Source: Microcebus murinus (lineage: Eukaryota; Chordata; Mammalia; Primates; Cheirogaleidae). Taken from it: DNA of 64,000 nucleotides. Position 1 is the first letter of the stretch; each line of letters starts with the position of its first letter. Position numbers and translations under genes: made by a program. The notes under the pieces were generated by a model, which saw only the letters and a program-made list of their open reading frames with translations, did no database searches and was not told the DNA's origin. This document shows positions 46,390-58,139 of this stretch, piece after piece. The DNA lies in contig NC_134112.1 of NCBI RefSeq assembly GCF_040939455.1, positions 24,702,501 through 24,766,500 of the forward strand. Reading direction: 5' to 3'.

Positions 46390-49089
46390 TGGTTGACTGT
46401 TGAACAACACTGGTTTGAACTGTGTGGGTCCACTTATACATGGACTGTTTTCAGTAAATTTATTGGAAAATTTTTTGGAGATACATGGCAATTTGAAAAA
46501 ACTTGCAGACAAACCATGGGGCCTAGAAATATAAAAAAATAAAAATTTATAAATTAAAAATCTAATTTATGAATGCATAAAATATAGATACTAGTCTCTT
46601 TTATCACTACCTTAAAATATTAACAAAGCTATTATTTATCAAAACTTATGAACACACAGATAATACATGGCACCATTTGCAGTCAAGAGAAATGTAAACA
46701 AATATAAGGATCCTGTATTAAATAACTGTATAAAATTAACCCAAGTACATACTGTATTGCTATAATTTTGTAGCCACTTCCTGTTGCTCTTGTAGTCAGT
46801 TCAAGTGTTGCCAGTATCCACTTAAAAGGTAGTGTGACATGATGCTAATTATCTCTGTGTGAACAGTGCATCTCTCCAGTAAATTACATATCTCAGTAAA
46901 AATTTATCTTTTGTTCTTGTGTATTTTTCATCATATTTAGTGCAATATCATAAACCTTGAATAACACCATGGGATCCATGCAAAGTGCCACTAGTGGTGC
47001 TGGAAGTGCTCCCAAGAAGTAGAGAAAAGTTATGACATTATAAAAAAAAGTTGATTTGCTTGATATGTGCTATAGATTGAGGTCTGCAGTTGTGGTTGCT
47101 CACCATTTTAAGATGAATGAATACAGCGTAAGCACCACTGCAAGAAAAAAAAAGAATCATGAAGTCATCACTGCAGCTACTCCAGCAGGTGTGAAAACCT
47201 TGCACTTTTTGCAAAATACCTTTTTGTCTTGTATTGAAAATGCAGCTTTTATGTGGGTGCAGGATTGCTGTAAGAAAGCAATATCTAATATGCTTACCAA
47301 TATCTAATATGATTCAAGAAAAAGTGAAGTCATTATATGACAACTTAAAGCAAAAAGAAGGAGAAGGATCTAAAGCTAGAGAATTTAATGTCAGCAAAGG
47401 ATGGTTTGATAATTTTAGAAACAGGTTTGGCTTTTTAAATAGTCAAGATAATAGGAGAAGCACCTTCTGCTGATTGTCGACCAAGAGGCAGCAGACAAGT
47501 TGCTTGTTGCCATTAAGAAAATTATTGAGGAGAAAGGATATCTGCCTAAACAGGTTTGTAATGCGGACAAAAGTGCCCTATTCTGGAAAAAAAAAATGCC
47601 TAAAGGACATTTATTAGGAAGAAGACTGAGTCCCAGGGCTTAAGGCAGGAAAGTATAGGCTAACTCTGCTGTTTTGTACAAATGCAGTCAGGATTATGGT
47701 CAATACTGCCCTTATCTATAAAGCAGCTAACCCCAAGCCTTGAAAGGAAAAGACAAACACCAGCTGCTAGTCTTTTGGTTGTATAACAAGAAGTCCTGGA
47801 CAATGAGAATGTTTTTCTGGATTATTTCCATCAATGCATTGTCCCTAAAGTTAGGAAGCACCTTGCCAGTAAGAGACTGCCTTTTAAAGTTCTCTGATAT
47901 TGGACAGTGCATCTGGTCAACCCAGAGCCCCATTAGTTCAACACTGAAGGAGTCAAAGTGGTCTTCTTGCCCCAAACAACATCTCTAATTCAGCCTTTAG
48001 ATCAGGTGGTCATAAGGACCTTTAAGGCTCATTACACATGGTACTTATGGAAAGCATTATGAACGTTTGGGAAGAGAACCCTGATAGAACATCTTGAAAA
48101 TCTGGAAGGATTACACCATCATTATTATAGAAAAAGCTGTGAAAGTCATCAAGCCCAAAACAATAAATTCCTGCTGGGGGAAACTATGTCCAGATGTTTT
48201 GCATGAGTTTCCAGGATTTGTGACACAGCCAATCAAAGAAATCACAAAAGAGGTTGTGGATATAACAAAAAAGGTGAGGGTGAAGGGTTGCAAAATATGG
48301 ATTTTGGAGAAATTCAAGAACTAAAAGACACCACCCCAGAGGAATTAACAGAAGGTACCTTGATGGAGATGAGTGCTTCCGAAGCAGTGCCAGACGATGA
48401 GGAAGAAGGTGTAAGAAGCAGCAGTGCCAGAAAACAAATTGACATCAGACAATCTCGCAGAAGGATTCTGATTATTCGGGACAGCTCTAGACTTATTTTA
48501 CGACATGGACCCTTCTATGATATGAAACTATAGCAAATGGTGGAAGAAGAATTGGTATCATATAGAAACTTTTTTAGAGAAATGAAAAAGCAAAAATGTC
48601 AGGCAGAAATGACTACATATTTCCATTAAGTTACACCGAGTGTGCCCACCTCTCCTGCCTCACCTTCCACCTCCTCCACCTCTTCCGCGTCTGCCACCCC
48701 AAAACAGCCAGACCAATCCTCCTTTCTTTCATCTTCCTCAGCCTACTCAACGTGATGACATTAAGGATGAAGACCTTTATGATGGTCCACTTCCACTTAA
48801 TGAGTAGTAAATATATTTTCTCTTCCTTATGATTTTCTTAATGTTTTCTTTTCTCTGCTTACTGTATTGTAAGAACACAGTATATAATACATATAACATA
48901 TAAAATATGTGTTAATTGACTGTTTATGCTAATGGTAAGGCTTTCAGTCAACAGTGGAAGAGTTAAAAGTTATACATTAGTTATACATTATAGTTATATA
49001 TTAGTTTTTGAAGATTCCAAAGTTATACATGGATTTTCAACTGCAGGGTGTTGGCAACCCTACCCCCCTCATTGTTCAAGGGTCAACTG
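46390..49089 (+). mobile_element. Tigger2 DNA transposon, near full length
   Basis: A 2.7-kb pogo/Tigger-superfamily transposon. Its left end, GGTTGACTGTTGAACAACAC, and right end, GTTCAAGGGTCAACTG, are inverted repeats; TA follows the right end (49090-49091) while the left TA has decayed to TG. The length matches the autonomous Tigger2 (about 2.7 kb from memory) and it carries a dead transposase on the same strand. Confidence 0.88.
46968..48808 (+). pseudogene. Tigger2 transposase pseudogene
   Basis: Frame-broken transposase of the pogo/Tigger type, which would cut and paste the element at TA sites. Visible pieces in order are a start near GSMQSATSGAGSAPKK followed at once by a stop, the helix-turn-helix part (LDMCYRLRSAVVVAHHFKMN), the CENP-B-like domain (EKVKSLYDNLKQKEGEGSKA, GWFDNFRNRFG), the first catalytic Asp in NADKSALFWK (47566-47568, with the usual Glu replaced by Lys), a second Asp in LILDSASGQP, and the C-terminal tail (KPKTINSCWGKLCPDVLHEF, EELTEGTLMEMSASEAVPDD). 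Many stops and frameshifts make it non-functional. Related transposases gave rise to CENPB, JRK and TIGD genes. Confidence 0.85.
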
Positions 49090-49264
49090 TATTTGCTATA
49101 GCTCTGTTTGTAGCACAGTCAGGTAGAAGAAACCTATGGACTTTAATCTTTTTCTTGAAAAGGAAATAATTTCGTTTAGAAGTATAAGGTGATTGACAGA
49201 TAGTGGTGATCAACAATACTGAACTCTGAAGTCAAACTAGTTGTCTCTCTCCCACTCTGAACAC

Positions 49265-49800
49265 ACACTCACGCTCCCTCGTTCCTCCTCTTAATGCATT
49301 TATCCTAGTCATTAGGACTGTCTTTATCTCACTCAAGACTTGGCATTATCTTGGATTATATTTATTGCCTCTATACTGTTAACTAGTCAGTCTCCAAGCT
49401 CTATTGATTTTTGCTTCAGTGACTCTCATTGTTGGCCATTGTGTCCATTCCACACATTACCTGGTTCTATTCTTGCTTTCATTATCTTATGCCTACTTTA
49501 CTGCTCAAAGAGCCTAATAGGTCTCTGGATGCCAAATTTACCACTGTGCTCAACACTATAACCTAAACCAACTCCGTCAAGATGCTTGTATCATCATAGT
49601 ACTTCCCTATTCTGAAACTTGGAATAGATCCCTATTTCCTGCCATGTCAAATTGTAACTCTCCACCCTAGCTTTTGTAGCTCTTAACTAGCTCTGGACCC
49701 AATCTTAACTATCAAATTTGTCACCATTGCTTAACCCTTTGCACTTGCTTGCTTTTTTCCTCATCATCCACTTAATATTACCCACACTGGATATCAAAGT
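49265..49800 (+). mobile_element. probable L2 relic
   Basis: CAGTCTCCAAGCTCTATTGA, CACATTACCTGGTTCTATTC and CATCATAGTACTTCCCTATT resemble the sense L2 coding/3' region, strongly diverged. A possible further piece lies at 50120-50340. Confidence 0.45.
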
Positions 49801-49829
49801 GCAAAGGGTTAAAACATGGCACATATGAG

Positions 49830-50012
49830 CCCATTTTTTTTTTAATTTATTAAAAAAAGGAAATTATTTCTTACAGTTATGGAGGCTGAGAAATCCAAGG
49901 TTGAGGGGTCACATCTGGTCAGAGCCCTCTTGCTGGTGGGGACTCTCTGCAGAGTCCCAAGGGGGTGCTGGGTATTACATGACAGGGGGTGCTGAGCATC
50001 AGGAGTTACTTT
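49830..50012 (-). mobile_element. MST-type MaLR LTR fragment, antisense
   Basis: TATTTCTTACAGTTATGGAG, GGTTGAGGGGTCACATCTGG and GGGACTCTCTGCAGAGTCCC are the reverse complement of the second half of an MST LTR. The LTR start is missing. Confidence 0.75.
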
Positions 50013-50431
50013 CCATACCGTTCCCAGGAATATCCCATGCTCTTCTGTATTTAATCCTTCTTATATTTTTATCTTTTCCCCAATCTCTTGTGCTCTCTTT
50101 CTTGTGTGCTTAAATTCTGCCTTGGCCTCTAAGAGATGGTTTCAGGTTCCACTTCCTCTCTGCTCCTGCCTTCAGTGATCTTGTTTCTCTGAACTCCTAC
50201 TGTTTTTATCTTTTCCTTACAACTTACCACTTACTTATTTTTGTTTGTTGCCTTTTCGTGTAACATATTACTCCCATTTTCCAATCCCTTAAAGACCAGT
50301 CCTGTAGTGCTGAGCCCATAGTAGGAGCTCAGTCACCACTGTGGGTTTATATGGAATTTGGCAGGGAAAAACTTCCTCTGAGTTATAGCATGAAAATGAA
50401 GATATTTAATATGTACTTAATTTATTTTCAG

Positions 50432-50508
50432 GCTGCAAAGATCTGCAACAACATGCTGTTGGCTATTAGTATGATTGGAACTGCTGAAGCTATGAATCTT
50501 GGAATCAG
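50432..50508 (+). CDS. HIBADH: HIBADH coding exon (exon 6), catalytic lysine
   Basis: This 77-bp exon has acceptor AG at 50430-50431 and donor GT at 50509-50510. It starts in phase 0 directly after the GTGQ of the previous exon and reads AAKICNNMLLAISMIGTAEA, ending with two bases of an Arg codon. The joined motif GxGQAAKxxNN is the conserved signature of 3-hydroxyisobutyrate and other beta-hydroxyacid dehydrogenases. Its Lys (codon AAG at 50438-50440, about residue 209) is the catalytic residue in the family, and the Asn residues three and four positions later help bind substrate. The exon forms the start of the long helix linking the NAD-binding and all-helical C-terminal domains. An open frame continues past the donor into the intron, but that extension is not coding. 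Confidence 0.97.
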
Positions 50509-50929
50509 GTTTGTTAAACACTACATTTTCATATACTAACAATTTTTATGGGCTTTCCTATTTGATTTTCTGATGTTAAAAAAATGAACTTCATGAGAGA
50601 TAAATGAGTTGATCCAGGAAAATTTGGAAAGTACTTCATTATTGAACTTTAATAGACTTTGCTTATTGGACGAGCAATAGGACCCTGGAGAGCATGAATA
50701 CTCTTTGCCATAGCCATAAAATGTATTGCCTGTGCATTTGAAGTTATATTATCCTTTTTATATGGGAGCCCCATTTCTTCTATTACGTTGAAATGCAAGA
50801 AACACTTTTACTATAAAATTTAAACATACTTTGGCAGTGTTGGGACAAATTTGTATAAAACACAATTTTAATGTATAGTGAATTCAAGTGTTATGCTACC
50901 ATGTGACTACTTTTAAGTGCCTATTTTAA

Positions 50930-51620
50930 ATATCGTCCTCAAAATCTGCACTAAAAGGGTTCTTGGTGGTTCATTCTCAGTATAAAAACTGGATAGCGTT
51001 TGTAAAGCTGCAATTCATATGCATAACTCTTCCTTTTTAATCTGCCTGTGGTTTGCAATAGGATATATTTTTCCATTAAAATAAAATGACATTCCTACTT
51101 TGTTTAAAGTGATTCAGGAATTCTGTTTTTCCTATAGATGATCATCCTTTAGAATGCTTAAGGTTAATGTCTTAATTTTAGCCTTTAATCTTTTGGGTTA
51201 GGAATGCTACATATGATTAATCACCCAATTAATTTTTGAATGTTTTATATTTCATGAAAATATTAAATATATGTATTTCTCACTTTAGAAAATACTTAAT
51301 GAGCAAGGTGCTTTATTCAGATGCTTTCTTCACATTTCCCAAAACTGCTTACCAGATATATCACAAAAGAGAGTAATATTTCATATCTCAGCTTTTGATA
51401 AAAGTAATAAAAAGAGCTGAAGTGCTTGAGATATGTTTTAAAACATGGTAATGGATTCACATTTCCTCTTAATTACCATATCAAGATGCTGTTGTTTTAT
51501 TGAATTGCCCTTGTCTCAGATGTTAAACTATCTTGACCTATTAAGTTGTCATGTTGTAATTGAGATAAAAGAGGAATTTGTTTTGCATCAGCGCTAATTG
51601 GTTTATCAATATCCTGTACC
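50930..51620. promoter_or_regulatory. candidate conserved noncoding segment
   Basis: Repeat-free AT-rich text with motifs common in enhancers: TTCATATGCATAACTC, CTGTGGTTTGCAATAG (a RUNX-like TGTGGTTT), TCTTAATTACC and CATCAGCGCTAATTGG. No coding potential. Judged by texture alone. Confidence 0.22.
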
Positions 51621-53654
51621 ATTTACATTTTAAAATTGAATGTCTATACGATGATAAGGCATATCTGTACAAAGCCTTAATAAAATAGGTGGTATATAGG
51701 GAGATTTTCAGAGTAGTATTATCTGTATTGTGGCCGGTTTTAGGCTATGGGTCACTTATAATTGAAAAACTGGTTAGTAGTAACTTGTTTTCATGTTCAT
51801 TCTCTAGACTAATTTCATAGAAGAGGAAAATGTAAATTTCTGGAACCCAAATTACATATAAAATTAATTGGTGTTGACAACAGAATTAGTATGCATATAC
51901 ATCTTTAGAATTTCATTTTTATTTTTCTGGATATAAATGAATATATCATGAAGGTAAAAGCATAGGTGAGCCTACATTATTCTATAGTAAAATATACCCC
52001 CTTATGTTTGCCAGTTTATTCTGTTCTCTGCTCTTGTCTTGAACATCACTGTATCAGCATGTTCCTTAGGCATAGTGATGTTTCCTTAGGCATAGCGATG
52101 TAACCTCTGGCATTTCCTGAATCATTTTCCTGTCAAAACTCTTATTAGATGATCATTTGCCCTTCTAAAAGGAAGTTTTGTTTAGGGTAAGTGCTTGTGA
52201 AAGTTCTCCAAACAGCAGCTAATGAGAAACAGTAGGCAAATCAAAGGAATAAAATTTGTACAATGAAGTGAAAACCACTGGCTACTCTAATGGGTTTGTT
52301 TTCAAGGAGAAAATGAAAAGTGAAAAAATTCCAAATGGAGAAGTTAAGAGCAGAAGCAATAAATAGAATTCCCCTTATTTTGGCCTTGATCCACTATGAC
52401 AAAATGATATTCGGAAGTATGCAACTTTTAAATGTTTTAAGTTTTCTAGAACTGTACACATGTACTGATATATATAATGTAAAATATATTTTAGAAGTCT
52501 GAATTCAAGGCAGAAACTCACTAGTTTTACTTAAGTGCTAAAGTAATTTATAAGCTTCTAGTGTTCCAAATTGTACTAATGAATTGCTTATTTTCATAAC
52601 ATTAGGATTTTATCACCTTATCTTACCAAGATTCTCAGTGGTTTGAAAGCCCTAAAAATGAATGCTTCTGCTATTGTCTTTTCTCCATGGTTTACAGACG
52701 TGGTTTAAAATGACAGGATTGTTCTCTAATAGAGTATAGAGAGCACCACGATTTATTGGGCTTTGCAAGGTGCAAGAGAAAATTGGCATCAGCAAGCATA
52801 AATTCCCAAGTAGTAAATTCCCACAAAGTCGTATAGCATCAAAGTGGTTTAGCCGCATTTATATTCTGTTCACTCTGAAGTGAAATTTTTTCAGAGTATT
52901 AATGTCAACATTTACAAATTGAGTCACCTATTCCTATGAAGTGATCATTTCTGATTAATTTTATTCTCATAAGTCAATGGTTTTTCTGGAACACAGTTTC
53001 CCTTCTTTTAAAAAATAGAAGAATAAAATCTTGCAGTATAAAATTCTTACTGACCCTATGTTCTTTTACAGTAAGTCTTTATGGATGTTAGTGAAATTTT
53101 TAAATGTTGTAAAAAAGTGAAGAGTAAAATAATATTGGTATACAATATATTTTGAGATTCTTTTTTATTAGACCTTTCTACTTTCTAATTGAGTTTCTAC
53201 TTCGGCCTTAGAAGCATAGTTTTATGGCCCTGAAAGTACCCTACTTACATTAGAGAGGATTTGTCCTATATATCATGTAGAAACAACATTGATAATGGGT
53301 TTTGTTATTTTGCTTTTATTTTTGCTACACTGGGAATTGATTTTTTAAAAAAATATTATTGGTATAACAAGTTATTTGCATTATCATCCAGGGCCCAGGC
53401 CCCTCCAGCAACTACCATATTGTTCTTTCACCAAAAGAAGGTTAACATTTGAACTTCTAGAAAGCTGTTCAAGATGAGAACTTTCCCACCAGTATATTTT
53501 GGTTTCTTGTATGCTCCACTTAGATGTTGTCATTTCATTCACTTGATGACTGAACCTCTTAGTTGTATACCCTAATAAATCGCTAAAAGTTTGACCAAAT
53601 TTCTTAATCAACTTATGAAGTGCCATCATATTGGCTAGTTGATTGTTAAATTTA

Positions 53655-53850
53655 CCACCCACATGACCCAGTGAGACTTAAGATTGTTAGAGTTTGGTTG
53701 TTTATCTAGGTCTACATCCCAGCTGTGCTACAGACTTAAGCCTTTATCATTTATGAAGTGACAAAACAATACTATCTATTTGCTGGGTTGTGAAATCTTT
53801 TAAAACAGTTCCTGGCACATAATAGGTAATCAGTATGTGGTAATTATTGC
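53655..53850 (+). repeat. MIR SINE
   Basis: CATCCCAGCTGTGCTACAGA, then CAGTTCCTGGCACATAATAG and GTAATCAGTATGTGG resemble a sense MIR with a damaged middle. Confidence 0.6.
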
Positions 53851-53934
53851 TATTTGTGGTTTTGGTGAGGTGGTTTGTATTTGAATTGAATTATACCTTA
53901 ATGTTTTTTTCTTCATAACACTTCTCACTGGATG

Positions 53935-54090
53935 GCATTATTTATTTATTTGTTTATTGCCTGTCTTCCCACCTAGAATGTAATCTCCATTGAAGGAGAA
54001 TGACTGTCTACCATTGCTGTCTCCTAAGAACATACCTGGCAGATAGTAGACACTCCAATGAAGATTTGTCAAATGAATGAGGAGAGGAGT
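53935..54090 (+). mobile_element. L2 3' end
   Basis: TTTGTTTATTGCCTGTCTTC, CCACCTAGAATGTAATCTCC, CCTGGCAGATAGTAGACACT and CAAATGAATGAG form a clear sense L2 terminus. Confidence 0.8.
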
Positions 54091-54096
54091 GGGGGT

Positions 54097-54137
54097 GTGA
54101 GTGAGAGGAGAGGAGAGGAGAGGAGAGGATAGGATAG
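54097..54137. repeat. (GAGAG)n pentanucleotide repeat
   Basis: About five GAGAG/GGAGA units passing into GGATAG variants. Confidence 0.9.
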
Positions 54138-56517
54138 GGCGCTTCTCCTGCCTCAGGGAAAAGTTACCTGGGTGTGTCTTAACTGAGCCCTCCTGGTAGG
54201 CAGGCACAGCCTCCTCTTAGCTTCTTTATCATTGTCTCCTTGGCTCCACGCATAGCATCTGCCATAGCAGATCTAAGTAAACACTGGTGCAGGAGTGAGT
54301 GATTGATTAAGCTGACGTGGTTTCAGGTGTTTCATTTCCAGGTCTGTTCTTGTGATACATCTAAGTTTTGTGACATAATGTGTTCTTATGTAAAACCAGA
54401 CAGTATACTTTACAGAGAATATAAAGTGAACAAACTTTTTTGGCCTTTAAAGCCATGGTTATAGTGAAGGCAAATGTTTGGCTTCTCTTTAATTTTTTTA
54501 CAGTTTATGTGTCATTTTTACTTCTCCCAAAAATTCATTTAAAATTAGAGGTGAGTAGATTTGACACAGTAATGTTTATTTGAGATGCATTATATATGCA
54601 GACAGAACAATGAATTTATTCTCTGTTTATATCAGAGAAGATTCCAGCAATTGTAAAGCCACATGCATGCACGCATGCACTCTCAAACCACATACAGTAG
54701 CAAGTTATTATGGGGACTGACAGACTGTCATCCTTTTGATGGCTTGAGCTGTATATCTCCTGAACAGCAATGGGGCTCTTATGCAGAAAGTATCATATGT
54801 TCCCAGCCAATTTACAGGGAAACAGCAATAACATTTTATCATGGTTGAGAGCCCAGTAGCTGCTTCCTATTAAACTTGCCCTTTCAGATACCTGTCTTGG
54901 ATTAATTTGTTGATTTCGAATGGAAACTCAGTCTTCTCCAGTGAAGCATGACGTTCTAGGATAGACTCTCTGAATGACAATTACTGTGTATTCTAGCTGG
55001 TTTCAGACCATTACAAGCCTTGGGCACAGTGGAAGACAGAGGACTTCAGTAACTGATTTTAATATCATGTCTAATTTTAACTGTCAGTTATGTATGTGCC
55101 AGGGAAAGAATCTTCAGAAAGATGAAATGCAAAACACTTCTAACTTGCTCTTTTTAATGATACACTTTGGTGCAGGTGGGGGCAGTAGGAGGGATGCGGA
55201 GAGGGAGTAGCCATCTCATGAAGGGAATCGGCACGGTGGGGAAGCGTCAGATTTGAAAAGTGAGCACAGAACAACTGCCACCTGATTTTTTTGTGTGTCC
55301 CTCAGGATGCTTCTAAATAGTAATATGTTCACCAAAAAGGGTTTCCATCAATCATTGCCAGTATTTTTCCTCGAACGTTCAAGAAAAATGTAGGGCTTTA
55401 TAAAGTTAAGATAATAAGCTTTGCTTACCATTTTGGTGAGTTATTATAGAAGAGAGTGTGCATTTTCTTAGCAGTAAAGACTTATAAGCTAATGCTGAGC
55501 ATAACCTGGTAGATTATAAAGAGGGGAGGAGCTCTGCTGCTTTAAGTGGGATGAGCCAACTTAAAAGAAAATCTAAATTAGAAAGACCCTAAATGATATT
55601 GCCAAGGGGAAAAGTGATTGAGGGGAAAAGTAGTGTTTTGGAGTTTCTAAAATATTTTCTCCTTATGGAGCATATTTACACATGTATGTTCTTGAACATT
55701 TGTGCTTCGACAATATAGTTGCAGTTACAGCAAATTAACTAGTTGTTAATTTGCAATTTTACTTTTCACAATTATTCCCCAAGCACATTGGCTTTATCTT
55801 TTCCTAAGTCATATGCCACAACAGCATACTGATAGCCTAATTTTATTTGAAAGGGGAAAGAAAACATCAGTAGCAAACTACACATGCAACAAACTTGGAT
55901 CTTTATAAAAGAATGAATGAAACTGTTGGATTTCTCTCTCGTAAACCACAATTAAACAGAATGTATGATAGCTGACTTAGATTGAATCTTCTATATCTGT
56001 TATAACCCTAGGTAAACACCCGTTATTATAACATGGGCCACCATATGAATTCAGATACGTGGCCACCCCTTAAAAACCTGATTATATAACATCTATGTTA
56101 CGTAGTAAGTTCATACATATCCTTGGCTATTCACCCTAGCCCCCTGCTGTAGCATTGGAAACATGTTTTATTGGTCATGATATTCAGATTTGGAAGTAAA
56201 CAGACATATATTTTGAACACGCAAAGTGGAGAAAAACTTAAACATGCCAAAATGCAGTTTGTTTAACATTTACATCATGAGTGTCTCTTTTCAATGTTTT
56301 TCTATTTTTTGAAAGAGGTTGGTTTTAAGAAAAAGTAGAAAGCTTTTATGACAGTTGTTTTATAATGACTCTTTGTATGAAAGAAACCAAATAAATTGCT
56401 AGGTATACAGTTTCATTTGAAACTTGATTCACTGATATTTAGCAAAACTGTGCTTCCCAAACTGCATTATGTCTTTAGAATCAAAGTAATGGAGCATTTT
56501 GATTCTATTTTTCCTAG

Positions 56518-56730
56518 GGTCCATACCGAACAGCCGTTTATGCCATCAGCCCAGTGATAGAACAAATGATGTTTCCGCTTGGGCAAGCTTTGTTTTATCA
56601 GGATCAGTAACCTTATCAGCAGTTGACCCAGAACTATAATGCATGTCTCTGAATAGATAGCATATGTCACAGCTCTGTGCAGACTTGCTTCATAAGCAAG
56701 ATTGTCTAATGAAGATTTAATAAATAAGGA
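56518..56730 (+). other. exon-like segment, possible alternative terminal exon
   Basis: A strong acceptor-like TTCTATTTTTCCTAG (56503-56517) is followed by CpG-bearing text GGTCCATACCGAACAGCCGT and an AATAAA at 56719-56724. Spliced from the HIBADH exon at 50432-50508 it would add RVHTEQPFMPSAQ and then stop, giving a protein lacking the C-terminal domain. In another frame it is open for about 30 codons. No homologue is recognised. It may be a cryptic exon or chance. Confidence 0.2.
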
Positions 56731-57306
56731 AAAGTTTGCAGCAAGAAATGTTTTCTTTTATAATGATAACTTCTCTTAAGCTCCTTTACTACTCATGGCT
56801 CATCTCTTACATTATTCTCATAAAAGCTCAAGGAATAAGCATACATATAAATGCATCCACACAGACTCCCATGATGCATCGTTTATCTGTCAATATTTCT
56901 GTCTGAAATATATCATTTGTGAGTAAAGAATGTAGAATTTAGATTATCATATGCGTTTAAGGTCCTTAGGTGACACATAAATGCAGTAATGTCCAAAAGA
57001 CTAGAAAACCCATGAGTGTGATAAACCAACAGTGCTATTGTACAATTATGTATTATTTCCTCTTAATAGTAGGATAGTACAGAAGGTTTTCTCTAAATTT
57101 CTGGCTCAGAAATGTTCTTGTTTGATCAGTAGCTTTTAATACTGTATAATTCAAGATTGGATTCTTTACTCTCATATCAATCTGCTTTGATTTTAGAAGA
57201 CATTAAATAAATGGAGAGAGAAGATGGAGTGTCTCCATACGTAAATAAGTCACACATGGCTTGTACATTCTGACATTTAACACTTCTTTTCTTTGACCTT
57301 TGACAG

Positions 57307-57463
57307 GTTAGGGCTTGACCCAAAACTATTGGCAAAAATCTTAAATATGAGCTCAGGACGGTGTTGGTCAAGTGATACTTATAATCCTGTACCCGGAGTG
57401 ATGGAGGGAGTTCCCTCAGCTAATAATTATCAGGGTGGATTTGGAACAACACTCATGGCTAAG
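57307..57463 (+). CDS. HIBADH: HIBADH coding exon (exon 7)
   Basis: This 157-bp exon has acceptor AG at 57305-57306 after a CTTTTCTTTGACCTTTGAC tract and donor GT at 57464-57465. Its first base completes the Arg codon begun in the preceding exon; 52 full codons follow. It reads [20 protein letters not shown], then [20 protein letters not shown], ending TTLMAK. This is the helical C-terminal (dimerisation and substrate-capping) domain of HIBADH, which closes over the active site. The [13 protein letters not shown] stretch is strongly conserved in vertebrate HIBADH. No frame break is present. The only change from the human protein I can recall is Glu for Asp in GVMEGVP, which is conservative. 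Confidence 0.97.
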
Positions 57464-58139
57464 GTATGGTGAATGTAGAGACTAATCAAGAGAGGGAGGA
57501 AATGTTTAACAGTCTAATAACACTCTCTCCTCTTGCTCTGCCTCTCCCCTTGCTTTCTTCCCCTCCTTTTAACAAAGCATTTGTCTATTCTAGAAGGAAA
57601 AATTACTAGAATAGTGATTTACTCTCTCACTGGAAGTGACTAAAAACTTAGATAAAAATCCTTATTTTTATTCCTGGCCTTTTGGATGAGGAGAATGAGC
57701 CAGGATTTTTGTGTCTTTGTGTGTGCTTGGGTTTGTTTATATGAGCCGGTAAAATTTTGTTCTTAATCATAAATTTATGTTAATTTGCCAACTCCTTAGA
57801 ATGGGAGCAGTAAGAATCTTCTGATTATTATTATGCATTGACATTGCATATATACATCACGAAAGAAAAGAGGGTTTTTCCCATGATATTCTATTTCTAA
57901 GTACATGTTCTTGCTTTAACAATATATATGGACTTATGTGTAAATTCATTAAGTCATTTATTTGAAAAGCAAATTGTTGGCCTCCTCTCAGTTGTGATCT
58001 CAACTTTAGAAAATCTGTGATCTCAACTGTAGAAAATACTTTTTAGACCAATAGGCTTTTGGATTTCTGCATAGTGCTTATTCCCCGCAATTGAGTTTTT
58101 TTTCCCTGCTTAGCAAAGTAAGAATATATACACCTGCTA

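Larger units (their letters stand above)
46059..50431 (+). other. HIBADH: HIBADH intron between exons 5 and 6
   Basis: 4.4-kb intron with GT at 46059 and AG at 50430. It is dominated by the Tigger2 element, followed by L2 and an antisense LTR fragment. 46061-46389 holds nothing I recognise. Confidence 0.9.
50509..57306 (+). other. HIBADH: HIBADH intron between exons 6 and 7
   Basis: 6.8-kb intron, unusually poor in transposons for this window: only a MIR (53655-53850), an L2 end (53935-54090) and a GA-rich tandem repeat are evident. 50930-51620 and 54900-55280 look repeat-free and may be conserved. 56440-56730 holds an exon-like segment described in the findings. Confidence 0.85.

Noticed and set aside
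56518..56640. snoRNA in this exon-like segment
   Set aside because: ATGATGT and CTGA are present but no proper C/D box spacing or terminal stem was found.
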